The translations under genes were made by a program, and so were the position numbers. Under the pieces are notes generated by a model. It had not been told where the DNA came from. It ran no database searches and worked only from the letters and a program-made list of their open reading frames with translations. Below are positions 34,037 through 43,769 of a stretch of DNA of 64,000 nt, piece after piece (position 1 is the stretch's first letter; every line of letters begins with the position of its first letter). Where the stretch lies: assembly GCF_014647155.1 (NCBI RefSeq), contig NZ_BMOQ01000002.1:372001-436000 (forward strand), given 5' to 3'. This DNA is from Halarchaeum nitratireducens (GTDB taxonomy: Archaea; Halobacteriota; Halobacteria; Halobacteriales; Halobacteriaceae).

Positions 34037-35095
34037 TCAGTATTTACGCTGGTCTGGGGCCGGGGCGTCCAGCAGGGCGCGACTCGCCTCGTCCCACGCC
34101 GCGTCGAGCGCCTCGCGCACGTCGTCCGCCCGGTCACCGAGCGCGCGGACGAACGCCCCGCCGTCGCGCGGGAGCGCCGTCGCACTCGCACGCGCCGGGC
34201 CGTCTGTGAGCCGCTCCGCCAGTCGGTCGCTCATCGCCGTCGAATCGACGTCGCGCGTCGTCACCACGTAGCACGTCCCGAGCACCGCGTAGTCGCCGAG
34301 GACGCCCGCGCGGCGCGGATCCGTTCCCCCGCTCCCGGGTGCGAGGTGCGTCGTATCGGAGAGGATCCGTCCGCCGGGACCGTCGACCGTGGTGCGCGCG
34401 TAGTAGCGCTCGAAGTCGAACGCCTCGTCGCGCGCCAGCCGACCCGGAACGACGACGTCGGTCAGGATCGCGCTCGCGTCGCGTCCGAGCGTCACGGCCG
34501 TCTCGCCGCAGTAGCGCGCGTTCGGGTGGAGGATCGTCTGCTCGGGGACGTACTCGACGTGCGCGCCGTCCCCGACGACGAACGTCGCGTCGACGCGCCC
34601 GTAGTTCGCGTCCATCGAGAGCACCTTGCTCGCGCTCCCAGTGCTGACGTGCGCGCGCGCGTCCGCCTCCGCGGTGACGACCATCCGGTTCCGGTCGCCC
34701 TGCGCGACACCGCCGGTCGGACTCTGCACGTACGCCGACGCGAAGTCGGGCCGTCCGACGTCGTGATCGAGCGTTCCGCTCAGGTGGTACGGGACGCGCG
34801 CGTAATCGGCGACGAGGTCCGTCGTCCCGTCCACGCCGACGGCGAACGTCGCCTCCAACTCCCCGGTCTTCCCCGGAGACCCCACCCCGACCTGCGGGAG
34901 CGGCTCCTCCGCGTACGGCTCGAACGCCGGCGGGAGGTCTCGCGCGTGCGCGAAGATCACCCCGTTCTCGTCGTTCTTCGCGGCCCACCCTTCATCGCTC
35001 CTCGCGACGTCCGCCGCCGTCGTCTCCCCACTCTCGTCGTCCTCGTCGCGCGCCGCCTCGCTCCCGCCGGTCGCGTGCGCTTCGTCCGTCGCCAT
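34037..35095 (-). CDS. ureD: Urease accessory protein UreD/UreH
   Basis: Scaffold that binds apourease and channels nickel. 352 aa, with an acidic N-terminal extension of about 55 residues not seen in bacterial UreD. Core motifs follow: LPPAFEPYAEEPLPQVGV, TGGVAQGDRNRM and YVPEQTILHPNARY. Directly abuts the ureG stop (no intergenic base). Confidence 0.9.
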   Translation of the reverse strand: MATDEAHATGGSEAARDEDDESGETTAADVARSDEGWAAKNDENGVIFAHARDLPPAFEPYAEEPLPQVGVGSPGKTGELEATFAVGVDGTTDLVADYARVPYHLSGTLDHDVGRPDFASAYVQSPTGGVAQGDRNRMVVTAEADARAHVSTGSASKVLSMDANYGRVDATFVVGDGAHVEYVPEQTILHPNARYCGETAVTLGRDASAILTDVVVPGRLARDEAFDFERYYARTTVDGPGGRILSDTTHLAPGSGGTDPRRAGVLGDYAVLGTCYVVTTRDVDSTAMSDRLAERLTDGPARASATALPRDGGAFVRALGDRADDVREALDAAWDEASRALLDAPAPDQRKY

Positions 35096-35725
35096 CTACG
35101 CGAACAGCACCTCGGTGCGGACGTGGTCGATGACGTCCTCGACGCCCGTCTCCGCCTTGCAGTCCGTGAGGACGTGGGGCCCCTCGCGGACGGCCTCGGC
35201 GTCGCGTTCGATCTTCTCCAAGTCCGCCCCGACGTGGGGCGCGAGGTCGGTCTTGTTGACGACGAGGAGGTCGCAGTCGACGACGCCCGGCCCGCGCTTC
35301 GCGGGGATGTCGTCGCCCTCCGCGACCGAGATGACGTAGAGCGAGTAGTCCGCGAGTTCGGGATCGAACGTCGCCGCGAGGTTATCGCCCCCGCTCTCGA
35401 CGATCACGAGGTCGAGCTCGGGGTGTTCGTCGACGAAGTCGTCAATCTGTCGGAGGTTCATCGAGGGGTCCTCGCGGATGCCCGTGTGAGGGCACGCGCC
35501 CGTCTCGACGCCCGCGACGAGGTCCGCGGGCACGACGCCGGCGAATCGCTCGCGCAGGGCGTCGGCGTCCGCCTGCGTCAGGATGTCGTTGGCGATGACG
35601 CCGACGTCGAGGCCCGCGTCGCGCAGCCGGGGGACGACCTCGCTGATGAGCGATGTCTTCCCGGAGCCGACGGGACCGCCGATCCCCACGGTGGCGACGT
35701 CGCGGTGCGTGAGACGCGAACTCAT
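35096..35725 (-). CDS. ureG: Urease accessory GTPase UreG
   Basis: SIMIBI GTPase that powers nickel transfer. 209 aa from ATG 35723-35725. P-loop GPVGSGKT (17-24), the nickel/metal CPH-type motif [24 protein letters not shown] and the guanine-specificity motif NKTDLA. Start overlaps the ureA stop by 4 nt. Confidence 0.95.
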   Translation of the reverse strand: MSSRLTHRDVATVGIGGPVGSGKTSLISEVVPRLRDAGLDVGVIANDILTQADADALRERFAGVVPADLVAGVETGACPHTGIREDPSMNLRQIDDFVDEHPELDLVIVESGGDNLAATFDPELADYSLYVISVAEGDDIPAKRGPGVVDCDLLVVNKTDLAPHVGADLEKIERDAEAVREGPHVLTDCKAETGVEDVIDHVRTEVLFA

Positions 35726-36054
35726 TCGCTCCCGACCTCGCGCGCGGTGTCGGTGCGGATCGGATCGTGCACCGTGACGAGCTTCGTCCCGTCGCGGAAC
35801 ATCGGCTCGACCTGCACCATGTCGATCATCTCCGGGACGCCGTCCATGACGTCCTCGCGGCCGAGGAGACCGGTCGCGCCCGCCCGCAGCTCCGCGACGT
35901 CCCTTCCCTCGCGCGCGCCCTCGAAGATCCAATCGGAGATGTACGCGACGGCCTCCGGGTGGTTGAGTTCGATGCCGCGCTCCTTGCGGTCGCGCGCGAG
36001 CTGCGCCGCCGTGTAGATCGTGAGCCGTTCGCGTTCCTTCGGCGTGAGATTCAT
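35722..36054 (-). CDS. ureA: Urease subunit gamma
   Basis: Structural subunit, 110 aa against about 100 in bacteria. Family motifs [20 protein letters not shown] and [20 protein letters not shown] are intact. Overlaps ureC by 4 nt (ATGA). The gene order ureB-ureC-ureA differs from the usual bacterial ureA-ureB-ureC. Confidence 0.95.
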   Translation of the reverse strand: MNLTPKERERLTIYTAAQLARDRKERGIELNHPEAVAYISDWIFEGAREGRDVAELRAGATGLLGREDVMDGVPEMIDMVQVEPMFRDGTKLVTVHDPIRTDTAREVGSE

Positions 36055-37751
36055 AGCATGTAGCGTTGGGTGAGAGGCAGTTCAGCGGCCGGTTCGCAGG
36101 TGACGTGTTCGCCGTCGACGCGCACCTCGAAGGTCTCGGGGTCGATCTCGATGTCGTCCGGCCGGGTCGCGTTGCGCACCATGTCGCCCTTGTCGATAGT
36201 CCGTGTGCCGGAGACGGCGACCGTCTCCGTATCGAGGCCGTACTCGTCGCCGACGCCGCGCTCTTTCGCCGCGGGGCTGACGAAGGCGAGCGAGAGGGCG
36301 TGTTTGGCCTTTCCGACCGCGCCGGCGCGCGGGCGCTGCATGATCGGCTCGCAGGTCATCAGCGAGCCGTTCGACTCGCCCATCTCGCCGTAGACCGGGA
36401 ACCCGCCCTTGAACGTCACGTGGGGCTTGCTCCCGAAGAATGCCGGGTCCCAGAGGACGAGGTCGGCGAGCTTCCCGGGTTCGAGCGTGCCGACGTGATC
36501 GTCGATCCCCGCGGTGATCGCGGGGTTGATCGTGTACTTGGCGAGATAGCGCAGCACGCGCTCGTTGTCGCCCGCGCCGTCCTCGGCGAGCGGCCCGCGC
36601 TGGCTCTTCATCTTGTGCGCCGTCTGCCACGTCCGCGAGACGACTTCGCCCATCCGCCCCATCGCTTGGGAGTCGCTCGTCATCATCGAGATCGCGCCCG
36701 TGTCGTGGAGCACGTCCTCGGCGGCGATGGTCTCCGCACGGATGCGCGATTCGGCGAACGCCACGTCCTCGGGGACGTCCGGGTTCAGGTGGTGACAGAC
36801 CATCACCATGTCGAGGTGTTCGTCGAACGTGTTCTCGGTGTACGGCATCGAGGGGTTCGTCGACGACGGCAGGACGTTCGCGTCGCCCACGGCCTCCATG
36901 ATGTCCGGGGCGTGCCCGCCGCCCGCCCCCTCGATGTGGAAGAGGTGGATCGTCCGGCCGTCGATGGCCGCGACGGTGTTCTCCAGGAACCCGGTCTCGT
37001 TCAGGGTGTCCGTGTGCATGGCGACGTGGACGTCCTCCTCGTCGGCGACGGTGAGGCAGGTGTCGATGACGTCGGGCGTCGCGCCCCAGTCCTCGTGGAT
37101 CTTCAGCCCGCACGCCCCGGCCTCCAACTGCTCGCGCAGCGGTCCGGGTTCGCTCGCGTTCCCCTTCCCGTAGAAGCCGACGTTGACCGGCCACTCCTCG
37201 GCCGCCTGTAGGAACCGCTCGACGTTCACGGGCCCGGTCGTCGTCGTCGCCGCACCCCCGCCGTAGCCGCCGCCGAGCATCGTCGTCACGCCGGAGGCGA
37301 GCGCGTGCTCGTAGAGTCCGGTCGAGTTGAAGTGGATGTGGACGTCGAGGCCGCCCGGCGTGACGATCTTCCCCTCCGCGGGGTAGACGTCCGTCGACGG
37401 CCCGATCACCATATCGACGTCGTCCATCGTGTCCGGGTTTCCGGCGTTTCCGATCCCCGCGATCCGGCCGTCCCGGATCCCGACGTCCGCCGCGACGACG
37501 CCGATGACGGGGTCGAGGACCGTCGCGTTCGTGATCACCCAGTCGAGCGCGCCCTCGGATTGCGTGACGCCCGGAGCCATCCCCATCCCGTCGCGGATCG
37601 TCTTCCCGCCACCGAAGACCGCCTCGTCGCCCGGCGTCCGATAGTCCGCCTCGACTTCGACGCGGAGGTCCGTGTCGCCCAGCCGAACCTGCCCGCCGAC
37701 GGTCGGCCCGTACAGCTCCGTGTACGCCTCGCGGGAGACGTCGCGGGTCAC
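36051..37751 (-). CDS. ureC: Urease subunit alpha (catalytic)
   Basis: Hydrolyses urea to ammonia and carbamate at a dinuclear nickel centre. 566 aa, full length. Nickel ligands are His138 and His140 (DVHIHF), carbamylated Lys217 (GLKIHEDWG), His246, His272 and Asp360. The mobile flap Cys319-His320 (MVCHHLNP) is present. All active-site residues are therefore intact. GTG start overlaps the ureB stop by 4 nt. Confidence 0.97.
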   Translation of the reverse strand: MTRDVSREAYTELYGPTVGGQVRLGDTDLRVEVEADYRTPGDEAVFGGGKTIRDGMGMAPGVTQSEGALDWVITNATVLDPVIGVVAADVGIRDGRIAGIGNAGNPDTMDDVDMVIGPSTDVYPAEGKIVTPGGLDVHIHFNSTGLYEHALASGVTTMLGGGYGGGAATTTTGPVNVERFLQAAEEWPVNVGFYGKGNASEPGPLREQLEAGACGLKIHEDWGATPDVIDTCLTVADEEDVHVAMHTDTLNETGFLENTVAAIDGRTIHLFHIEGAGGGHAPDIMEAVGDANVLPSSTNPSMPYTENTFDEHLDMVMVCHHLNPDVPEDVAFAESRIRAETIAAEDVLHDTGAISMMTSDSQAMGRMGEVVSRTWQTAHKMKSQRGPLAEDGAGDNERVLRYLAKYTINPAITAGIDDHVGTLEPGKLADLVLWDPAFFGSKPHVTFKGGFPVYGEMGESNGSLMTCEPIMQRPRAGAVGKAKHALSLAFVSPAAKERGVGDEYGLDTETVAVSGTRTIDKGDMVRNATRPDDIEIDPETFEVRVDGEHVTCEPAAELPLTQRYML

Positions 37752-38155
37752 GACTCCTCGCCCTCCCCGACGTCGTCGACGGCCGTGTCAGCGTACCCCG
37801 CGTCGCGCAGGCGTTCGAGCGCCGCGGCCGGATCGACGGTCACACTCCCGTTCACGAGCCCGTTCATCCCGTACGCGCGGCCCTTCCCCCCGAACGCGAC
37901 GAGCTCGACGTCCTGTTCGTCTCCGGGCTCGAAGCGGACCGCCGTCCCCGCCGGGACGTTCAGCCGCATCCCGAACGCGGCCTCGCGGTCGAACGCGAGC
38001 GCGGCGTTCGCCTCGAAGAAGTGGAAGTGCGAGCCGACCTGCGCGGGCCGATCCCCGGTGTTCGACACCGTCACGCTCGTCGTCTCGCGGCCCTCGTTGA
38101 TCGTCACGTCGCCCTCACCGGGGTCGATCGCCCCCGGGACGAGTCGGTCCGTCAT
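37748..38155 (-). CDS. ureB: Urease subunit beta
   Basis: Structural beta-sheet subunit, 135 aa. Conserved core [20 protein letters not shown] and [18 protein letters not shown]. First gene of the operon; ATG 38153-38155. An AT-rich TAGAATATCC element (complement of about 38200-38212) is the nearest promoter candidate, implying a leader of about 20 nt. Divergent from the urea transporter operon. Confidence 0.95.
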   Translation of the reverse strand: MTDRLVPGAIDPGEGDVTINEGRETTSVTVSNTGDRPAQVGSHFHFFEANAALAFDREAAFGMRLNVPAGTAVRFEPGDEQDVELVAFGGKGRAYGMNGLVNGSVTVDPAAALERLRDAGYADTAVDDVGEGEES

Positions 38156-38250
38156 CGGCTCGCCCTCGACACGTGATCCTGATCCGATCTCTCCATCCTA
38201 TGCGGGATATTCTAGCCATATCGTAATAAGAACGGGCACAGAAGACAATA

Positions 38251-38262
38251 TTTGCACGCAAA
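38251..38262. promoter_or_regulatory. Palindrome TTTGC-AC-GCAAA
   Basis: Perfect 5-2-5 inverted repeat in the urease/urea transporter divergent region; candidate regulator site. Confidence 0.4.
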
Positions 38263-38429
38263 ATACCGAGGACAGAGCGTATATAGAAAACGACCGCGTT
38301 CGGACGGCTCCGCCCAGTAGACGACGGTTTCGTGCGGCTCTGCGACCCCTCACTGATTCCGTACCTGTCCGATATAAGATCTCGTACGTGGACGAACGGG
38401 CGCGCTTTCACCGCGTCTGTACGCACACC

Positions 38430-38450
38430 TTAAACAATTTAATCCGGATT
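38430..38450. promoter_or_regulatory. Overlapping palindromes upstream of urtA
   Basis: TTAAA-CAA-TTTAA overlaps the perfect 10-nt palindrome AATCCGGATT. Candidate operator. Confidence 0.4.
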
Positions 38451-38615
38451 GGACAATGAATGCGATTCGATGGAAAAGCCTTTTCAGCCCGTCTCGAATT
38501 CGGGGTGACGTCGAGAAAACATGGACGATAGCTCAAAATATTCTGCCCACGGTGCTCGTATCACCAAACTCAACTGCAAATACTCATCTATTGACCAGGT
38601 TGTGGGGTGTCACGA

Positions 38616-39890
38616 ATGAGCGGGAAACGCTCGGGGCTCTCGCGGCGTTCGTTCCTCGCCACCGGCGGTGCGATCGGTGGGGCGGCGCTCGCCGGCTGTC
38701 TCACCGGCGGCGGGAGCGGCGAGGAGACGGTGAAACTCGGGATCATCGAGGACCGCTCGGGCAACTTCGCGCTCAACGGCACGCCGAAGTACAACGCGAG
38801 CATGCTCGCCATCGAGGAGCTCAACGAGGAAGGCGGCATCCTCGGAAACGAGATCGAGACGTTCGCGCCCGACCCGCAGTCCGACAATCAGCGCTACCAG
38901 CAGCTCACGCGGCAGGCGATCAACGAGGAGAACGTCGACGCCCTCTGGGCGGGTTACTCCTCGGCGACGCGCGAGACGATCCGGCCGATCATCGACCAGA
39001 ACGAACAGCTCTACTTCTACACGACGCAGTACGAGGGCGGCGTCTGTGACTCCTACACCTTCTGCATGGGTGCGACGGCGCGCCAGCAACTCGGCAGCGT
39101 TCTCCCGTACATGGTCGAGAACTTCGGCACCGACATCTACACCATCGCCGCCGACTACAACTTCGGTCAGCTCTCGGCGGACTGGGTCCGCGTGCTCGCC
39201 GACGAGAACGACGCGAACGTCATCGGCGAGGAGTTCATCCCGCTCTCCGTTACCGACTTCGGCTCCACGATCAACAACATCCAGGACGCCGACCCGGACT
39301 TCGTGATGGCCCTGCTCGTCGGCGCGAACCACACCTCCTTCTGGAACCAGCGGACCTCCGCGGGTCTCGACGTCCCGATGGGGACCTCGACGGTGATGGC
39401 GCAGGGCTACCAGCACAAGCGCCTCGACCCGCCCGCGATGGCGAACGTCTACGGCGGCTTCAACTACATGGAGGAGATCCCGACCGACCGCAATCAGGAG
39501 TTCGTCAGCCGGTACTACGAGAAGTTCCCGGACGCCGCGTACATCAACGAGGAGGCGGTCAACAACTACTTCTCGATCAAGATGTACGCTCGCGCCGCCG
39601 AGGCCGTCGGCTCGACGAATCAGGCCGACATCATCGAGGAACTCGAAAAGGGCATGGACGTCTCCGCGCCCGAGGGCGACATCTCGCTCCAGGGGCCGGT
39701 CCACCACATGACGCACAACATGCGCGTCTTCCGGTGCGACGAGGACCACACCATCACCGTCGAGGACGAGCAGCAGATCTCCGAGCAGTTCCTCTCGGAG
39801 ACGGTCGGCTGTAACCTCCGCGAGAACGAGGAGACGACCCAGTATGTCCCCGCGGACTACTACGAGGAGGCCGACGCCACGCAAGAATGA
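38616..39890 (+). CDS. urtA: Urea-type ABC transporter substrate-binding lipoprotein
   Basis: Captures substrate outside the membrane. 424 aa from ATG 38616 (a GTG at 38607 is in frame). Twin-arginine motif SRRSFLA (9-15) and lipobox ALAGC give lipid-anchored Cys28, the usual haloarchaeal Tat lipoprotein. The mature part has the periplasmic-binding fold of the AmiC/UrtA group: VKLGIIEDRSGNFAL, YTTQYEGGVCDSYTFCMG. The adjacent urease operon makes urea the most likely ligand; short amides are the alternative. Confidence 0.88.
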   Translation: MSGKRSGLSRRSFLATGGAIGGAALAGCLTGGGSGEETVKLGIIEDRSGNFALNGTPKYNASMLAIEELNEEGGILGNEIETFAPDPQSDNQRYQQLTRQAINEENVDALWAGYSSATRETIRPIIDQNEQLYFYTTQYEGGVCDSYTFCMGATARQQLGSVLPYMVENFGTDIYTIAADYNFGQLSADWVRVLADENDANVIGEEFIPLSVTDFGSTINNIQDADPDFVMALLVGANHTSFWNQRTSAGLDVPMGTSTVMAQGYQHKRLDPPAMANVYGGFNYMEEIPTDRNQEFVSRYYEKFPDAAYINEEAVNNYFSIKMYARAAEAVGSTNQADIIEELEKGMDVSAPEGDISLQGPVHHMTHNMRVFRCDEDHTITVEDEQQISEQFLSETVGCNLRENEETTQYVPADYYEEADATQE

Positions 39891-40762
39891 ACGCCCTCAA
39901 CCTGTTGTTCCAGTTCGCCGACAACTTCGCGTTCGTCGTGCTCGCGGCGGTCGGACTCGCCGTCATCTTCGGGATGATGGGCGTCATCAACCTCGGTCAC
40001 GGCGAGTTCATCATGATCGGCGCGTACGGCACGACGCTGTCCGCGAACGCGGGCGCGCCGCTCCCGGTGGCGATGGCGATCGGCGTCCTCGTCACCGCGG
40101 TCATGGGGCTCATCTTGGAGCGGACGATCATCCACCGACTGTACGATCGGCTCTTCGACTCGATGGTCGCGACGTGGGCGCTCGGGCTCATCCTCACGCA
40201 GGGGATGCGGATCCTCTTCGGGAACTCGATCCCGCAGGTCTCGACGCCGCTCGGGAACATCGCGTACGGCGAGTTCTCCTACTCGACGTACCGCGTCCTC
40301 CTGTTGCCCGTCGCGCTTCTCGTGCTCGGTGGCCTCTACGTCCTCTTCACGCGCACGGAGTTCGGTATCCGCGCCCGGGCGACGATCCAAGACCCCGACA
40401 CGGCGCGCGCCCTCGGCGTCGACACCGACCGGATGTACACCGCGACGTTCGTCATCGGCTCCGCGCTCGCGGGCCTGACCGGCGCGCTCTACGCCCCGAC
40501 GCTCACCGTCGTCCCCGGGATGGGGTCGTCCTTCCTCGTCGAGGCGTTCGTGGCCGTCGTCGTCGGCGGTCCTTCGGTCCTCCTCGGGACGACGCTCTCC
40601 GGCGGTCTGCTCGGCACCATCGACGCCGTGTTCACGAACCTCTTCGGGACGTTCTACGGCCAGATCGCCATGCTCCTGACGGCCATCGTCGTCATCCGCG
40701 TCCTGTCCGACGGCCTGACCGGGCTCGTCGAAACCGTCCGCAACCGCGTGGAGGGCGAGTGA
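39887..40762 (+). CDS. urtB: Urea-type ABC transporter permease (UrtB, LivH-like)
   Basis: 291 aa integral membrane permease with about seven hydrophobic segments. It shows the LivH-type GMMGVINLGHGEFIMIGAY and the cytoplasmic coupling region TEFGIRARATIQDPDTARALG. Start overlaps urtA stop by 4 nt. Confidence 0.9.
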   Translation: MNALNLLFQFADNFAFVVLAAVGLAVIFGMMGVINLGHGEFIMIGAYGTTLSANAGAPLPVAMAIGVLVTAVMGLILERTIIHRLYDRLFDSMVATWALGLILTQGMRILFGNSIPQVSTPLGNIAYGEFSYSTYRVLLLPVALLVLGGLYVLFTRTEFGIRARATIQDPDTARALGVDTDRMYTATFVIGSALAGLTGALYAPTLTVVPGMGSSFLVEAFVAVVVGGPSVLLGTTLSGGLLGTIDAVFTNLFGTFYGQIAMLLTAIVVIRVLSDGLTGLVETVRNRVEGE

Positions 40763-41851
40763 ATGGGCCTCGCTGACGCCCTCGACCGCCTCCGCCGGCC
40801 ATTCGAGGGCCCGAACACGCTCGGTAACGGCCGCGCGTTCTGGGTCGGCTTCCTCGTCGTCCTCGTCGGCCTCGTCGGCTACCCGATCGGCTTCGGGAGC
40901 TACGCCGCCTCCAGCGCCGCGCTCTACTTGCTCTACGCCATTCTCGCGCTCTCGCTCACCGTCATCTGGGGGTACACGGGGATCCTCAGCTTCGGACAGG
41001 TGGCCTTTTTCGGCGTCGCCGGCTACTCCTTCGCCCTGCTCAGCATGAACTTGGAGAGCGCGCTGACGACGATGCTCGCGCTCCCGGTCGCCGTCGGGAT
41101 CGCCGCGCTCGCCGCGCTCGTGCTCGGCTACTTCATGTTCTACGGCGAGGTCCGCGACGTCTACGTCACGATCCTGACGCTCGTCGTCGCGCTCGTCCTC
41201 AACACCTTCATGGCGCAGACCGCCGGCTCGGAGTGGACGGTCGGCTCGGTCGCGCTCGGCGGCTTCAACGGGATCCCCGCCATTCCGAGCCTCACCTTCG
41301 GCGTCGGAGAGACGGCGATCACCCTCGACGGGGCGGCTTTCTACTGGTTCACGCTCGCCGCGCTCGTCGCCAGCTACCTCGGCCTCCGCGCGCTCGTCAA
41401 TGGCCGCTTCGGCTACGCGATGGTCGCCACGCGCGAGGACGAGGACCGCACGGAGATGCTCGGCTACGACGTCCGGCGAGTCAAGCTGCTCGTCTTCGTG
41501 CTCGGCGGTGCGCTCGCCGGGCTCTCGGGCGTCCTCTACGCGACGTGGGGGAACTACATCAGCCCCTCCGTCTTCGGGATCACCTTCGCTTCCATCCCCG
41601 TCGTGTGGGTCGCCGTCGGCGGTCGCCGCTCGCTGCTCGGCGCCGTCGTCGCCACCGTCGTCATCGAGTGGTTCCGCCAACAGCTCTCCGCGACCGGGAG
41701 CCAGTACGCGCTGATCGTCGTCGGCGTCGTCCTCCTCGCCTCGATCCTCTTCGTCCCCGAAGGGGTCGTTCCGCGACTCGACGCGGCGATCCGCGGCGCG
41801 CGCGATCGCTTCGGCGCGAGCAACGACGCACCTGAAGGTACGCCAGAATGA
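40763..41851 (+). CDS. urtC: Urea-type ABC transporter permease (UrtC, LivM-like)
   Basis: 362 aa second permease, about nine hydrophobic segments. LivM-like motifs GYTGILSFGQVAFFGVAGY and ATREDEDRTEMLGYDV are clear. Its ATG follows the urtB stop with no gap. Confidence 0.9.
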   Translation: MGLADALDRLRRPFEGPNTLGNGRAFWVGFLVVLVGLVGYPIGFGSYAASSAALYLLYAILALSLTVIWGYTGILSFGQVAFFGVAGYSFALLSMNLESALTTMLALPVAVGIAALAALVLGYFMFYGEVRDVYVTILTLVVALVLNTFMAQTAGSEWTVGSVALGGFNGIPAIPSLTFGVGETAITLDGAAFYWFTLAALVASYLGLRALVNGRFGYAMVATREDEDRTEMLGYDVRRVKLLVFVLGGALAGLSGVLYATWGNYISPSVFGITFASIPVVWVAVGGRRSLLGAVVATVVIEWFRQQLSATGSQYALIVVGVVLLASILFVPEGVVPRLDAAIRGARDRFGASNDAPEGTPE

Positions 41852-42753
41852 CCGCGACAGACACGGACATCGACACGGAGACGACGGAGGTATCGACCGC
41901 AGAGACGACGGACGCGTCGGAGACGGCGAGACCGGACGGCGGGACCCCGGACGCCGCCGACTCGGGGACGACGGACGCGACGAGAGCGACCGATACGTCC
42001 GGTCGGCAATCGCCCGCCGTCGCCGCCACCGGCCCGGGGACCGACACCCTCCTCCAGACGGACGGCCTCACGAAGCGCTTCGGCGGCTTCACCGCCATCG
42101 ACGACGTCGACTTCAGCGTCGAGACGGGCGAGCTCCGCTGTCTCATCGGACCGAACGGGGCCGGGAAGTCCACGCTGTTGAAGCTCATCACGGGCCGCCA
42201 CGACGCGACGAGCGGCGCGATCTACTACGACGGCACGGACATCACGACGCGTCGTCCGAACGAGCGCGTCGACCTCGGGATCGGGATGAAGTTTCAGGTG
42301 CCCTCGGTCTTCGACGAACTCACCGCGTACGAGAACATGCGCCTCTCGGTCCAGCGGACGCACGCCGACGCGCACCTCGACGAGGCGATCCTCGACGCGC
42401 TCGAACGCATCGACCTCGCCGCGCGCGCCACCACCCCGGCGGGTGAGCTGTCGCACGGCCAGCAGGGCCGCCTGGAGATCGGGATGGCCGCCGCACTCGA
42501 ACCCGACCTCCTGTTGCTCGACGAACCGGTCGCCGGTCTCTCCGTCGAGGAGCGCAACGAGGTCGCGGACCTCGTCACCGAACTCAACGACGACGGCATC
42601 GCGTTCATCGTCATCGAGCACGACATCGACTTCGTCGCGGAGATCGCCCACGAGGTGACCGTCCTCCACGGCGGCGAGGTGTTCCGCGAGGGCTCGATCG
42701 AAGCGATCCGCGACGACGACGACGTCCGGCGGATCTACTTGGGGGGTGAGTGA
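41848..42753 (+). CDS. urtD: Urea-type ABC transporter ATPase (UrtD)
   Basis: 301 aa. Residues about 1-65 are a Thr/Asp/Ala-rich extension (TDTDIDTETTEV onward) with no domain, and the ATPase starts near 70. Walker A IGPNGAGKST, signature ELSHGQQGRLEIG, Walker B LLLLDEPVAGL and the IEHD switch are intact. Overlaps urtC by 4 nt. An ATG inside the extension's end is not available, so the extension is probably translated. Confidence 0.9.
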   Translation: MTATDTDIDTETTEVSTAETTDASETARPDGGTPDAADSGTTDATRATDTSGRQSPAVAATGPGTDTLLQTDGLTKRFGGFTAIDDVDFSVETGELRCLIGPNGAGKSTLLKLITGRHDATSGAIYYDGTDITTRRPNERVDLGIGMKFQVPSVFDELTAYENMRLSVQRTHADAHLDEAILDALERIDLAARATTPAGELSHGQQGRLEIGMAAALEPDLLLLDEPVAGLSVEERNEVADLVTELNDDGIAFIVIEHDIDFVAEIAHEVTVLHGGEVFREGSIEAIRDDDDVRRIYLGGE

Positions 42754-42756
42754 GCC

Positions 42757-43464
42757 GTGCCGCCCGTCCTCGACTGCGAGGGGGTGTCCGCGGCGTACGA
42801 CTCCACCCTCGTCCTCCGAGACGTCGACCTCACCGTCGAAGACGGCGAAATCGTCGGCGTCATGGGGAAGAACGGCGCGGGGAAGTCGACGCTGATGAAG
42901 ACGATCATCGGCCTGCTCGAACCCGCTTCCGGCGTCGTCCGCTACGAGGGGACGGATCTCGCGGGGACGACCGCCGACGAGCGCGCGAACGCGGGCATCG
43001 GCTACATCCCGCAGGGCCGCGACGTCTTCCCCGACCTCACCGTCGAGGAGAACCTCCTCGTCGGCGAGGGCGTCAACCGCGATCGGGAACGCGACCTCTA
43101 CGACGCGGTGTACGACTACTTCCCGATCCTCGACGAGCGCCGCACCCAGAAGGCCGGGACGATGAGCGGCGGCCAACAGCAGATGCTCGCCATCGGGCGC
43201 GCGCTCGTCGGCAACCCCGACCTGCTCCTCCTCGACGAGCACAGCGAGGGCGTCCAGCCCTCTATCGTCGAGGAGATCAGCGAGAACCTCCGCGAGCTCA
43301 ACGCCGAGCTGGGGACGACCGTCCTCTTCGTCGAGCAGAACCTCGGCGCGATCCAGGACATGGCCGATCGGTGTTACGCCATGGAACGCGGGCGCATCGT
43401 CGACGAAGTCGGTCCCGAGGAACTGCAGGACGAGGACGCCATCGCCTCGTACTTGGCCGTCTAA
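42757..43464 (+). CDS. urtE: Urea-type ABC transporter ATPase (UrtE)
   Basis: 235 aa from GTG 42757. Walker A GKNGAGKST, signature MSGGQQQMLAIGRAL and Walker B LLLLDEHSEGVQPS. The His in place of Pro after LLDE and the EGVQPS run are typical of UrtE, separating it from LivF. Last gene of the operon; its stop overlaps the convergent gene by 4 nt. Confidence 0.92.
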   Translation: MPPVLDCEGVSAAYDSTLVLRDVDLTVEDGEIVGVMGKNGAGKSTLMKTIIGLLEPASGVVRYEGTDLAGTTADERANAGIGYIPQGRDVFPDLTVEENLLVGEGVNRDRERDLYDAVYDYFPILDERRTQKAGTMSGGQQQMLAIGRALVGNPDLLLLDEHSEGVQPSIVEEISENLRELNAELGTTVLFVEQNLGAIQDMADRCYAMERGRIVDEVGPEELQDEDAIASYLAV

Positions 43465-43769
43465 GGCCCGGGGAGCACGTCCTCGCGCTCGACGGCGTAC
43501 CGGTAGAGGGTGGCCTCCCCGTCGATGAGGGGCGCTATCTCGGACTGGAACGCGTCGAGGTGCGCGCTGTTCTCGTGGGCGTCGAAGGCCGCCTCGTCCT
43601 CGTAGCGCTCGACGATGTGCGCGACGTTCGGCTCCTCTACGTCGGTCGTCACGCGGTAGTCGACGACGCCGGCCTCCGCGCGCGATTCCGCGGCCATCGA
43701 CGCGAGGACGTCGAGCGCGCGCTCTCGCGTCTCCGGGACGAGCGGGACCTCGGAGAGCGCGACGATCAC
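43461..43769 (-). CDS. ABM-domain (antibiotic biosynthesis monooxygenase-like) protein
   Basis: 102 aa from GTG 43767-43769, which overlaps the upstream stop as GTGA. A single dimeric alpha/beta-barrel domain: VIVALSEVPLVPETRERALDV, the central VDYRV strand and VERYEDEAAFDAHENSAHL. Members act as cofactor-free monooxygenases, heme-related proteins or enzymes of unknown role. Translationally coupled to the metallo-hydrolase gene. Confidence 0.8.
   Translation of the reverse strand: MIVALSEVPLVPETRERALDVLASMAAESRAEAGVVDYRVTTDVEEPNVAHIVERYEDEAAFDAHENSAHLDAFQSEIAPLIDGEATLYRYAVEREDVLPGP

Larger units (their letters stand above)
38156..38615. promoter_or_regulatory. Divergent control region between urease and urea transporter operons
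   Basis: 460 nt, clearly more AT-rich than surrounding genes. It contains GTATATAG (38279-38286), the palindrome TTTGC-AC-GCAAA (38251-38262) and TTAAA-CAA-TTTAA (38430-38442) immediately followed by AATCCGGATT (38441-38450). GGAAAAGCCTTTTCAG (38470-38485) resembles a stretch upstream of the second ABC operon. No gene is convincing. Confidence 0.55.

Noticed and set aside
33296-36016. Very long open frame antisense to the urease accessory genes (about 900 codons)
   Set aside because: In GC-rich DNA with acidic codons the opposite strand rarely contains stops. The encoded peptide is Arg/Val/Asp-rich without domains, and the urease genes on the other strand are unmistakable. The same holds for antisense frames over 2149-3543, 11037-12545, 38610-39884 and 41554-44262.
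38456-39049. Alternative gene starting at ATG 38456 in another frame over urtA
   Set aside because: Beyond 38607 it is an Arg/Gly-rich shadow of the urtA signal peptide and binding domain, and it has no recognisable domain.
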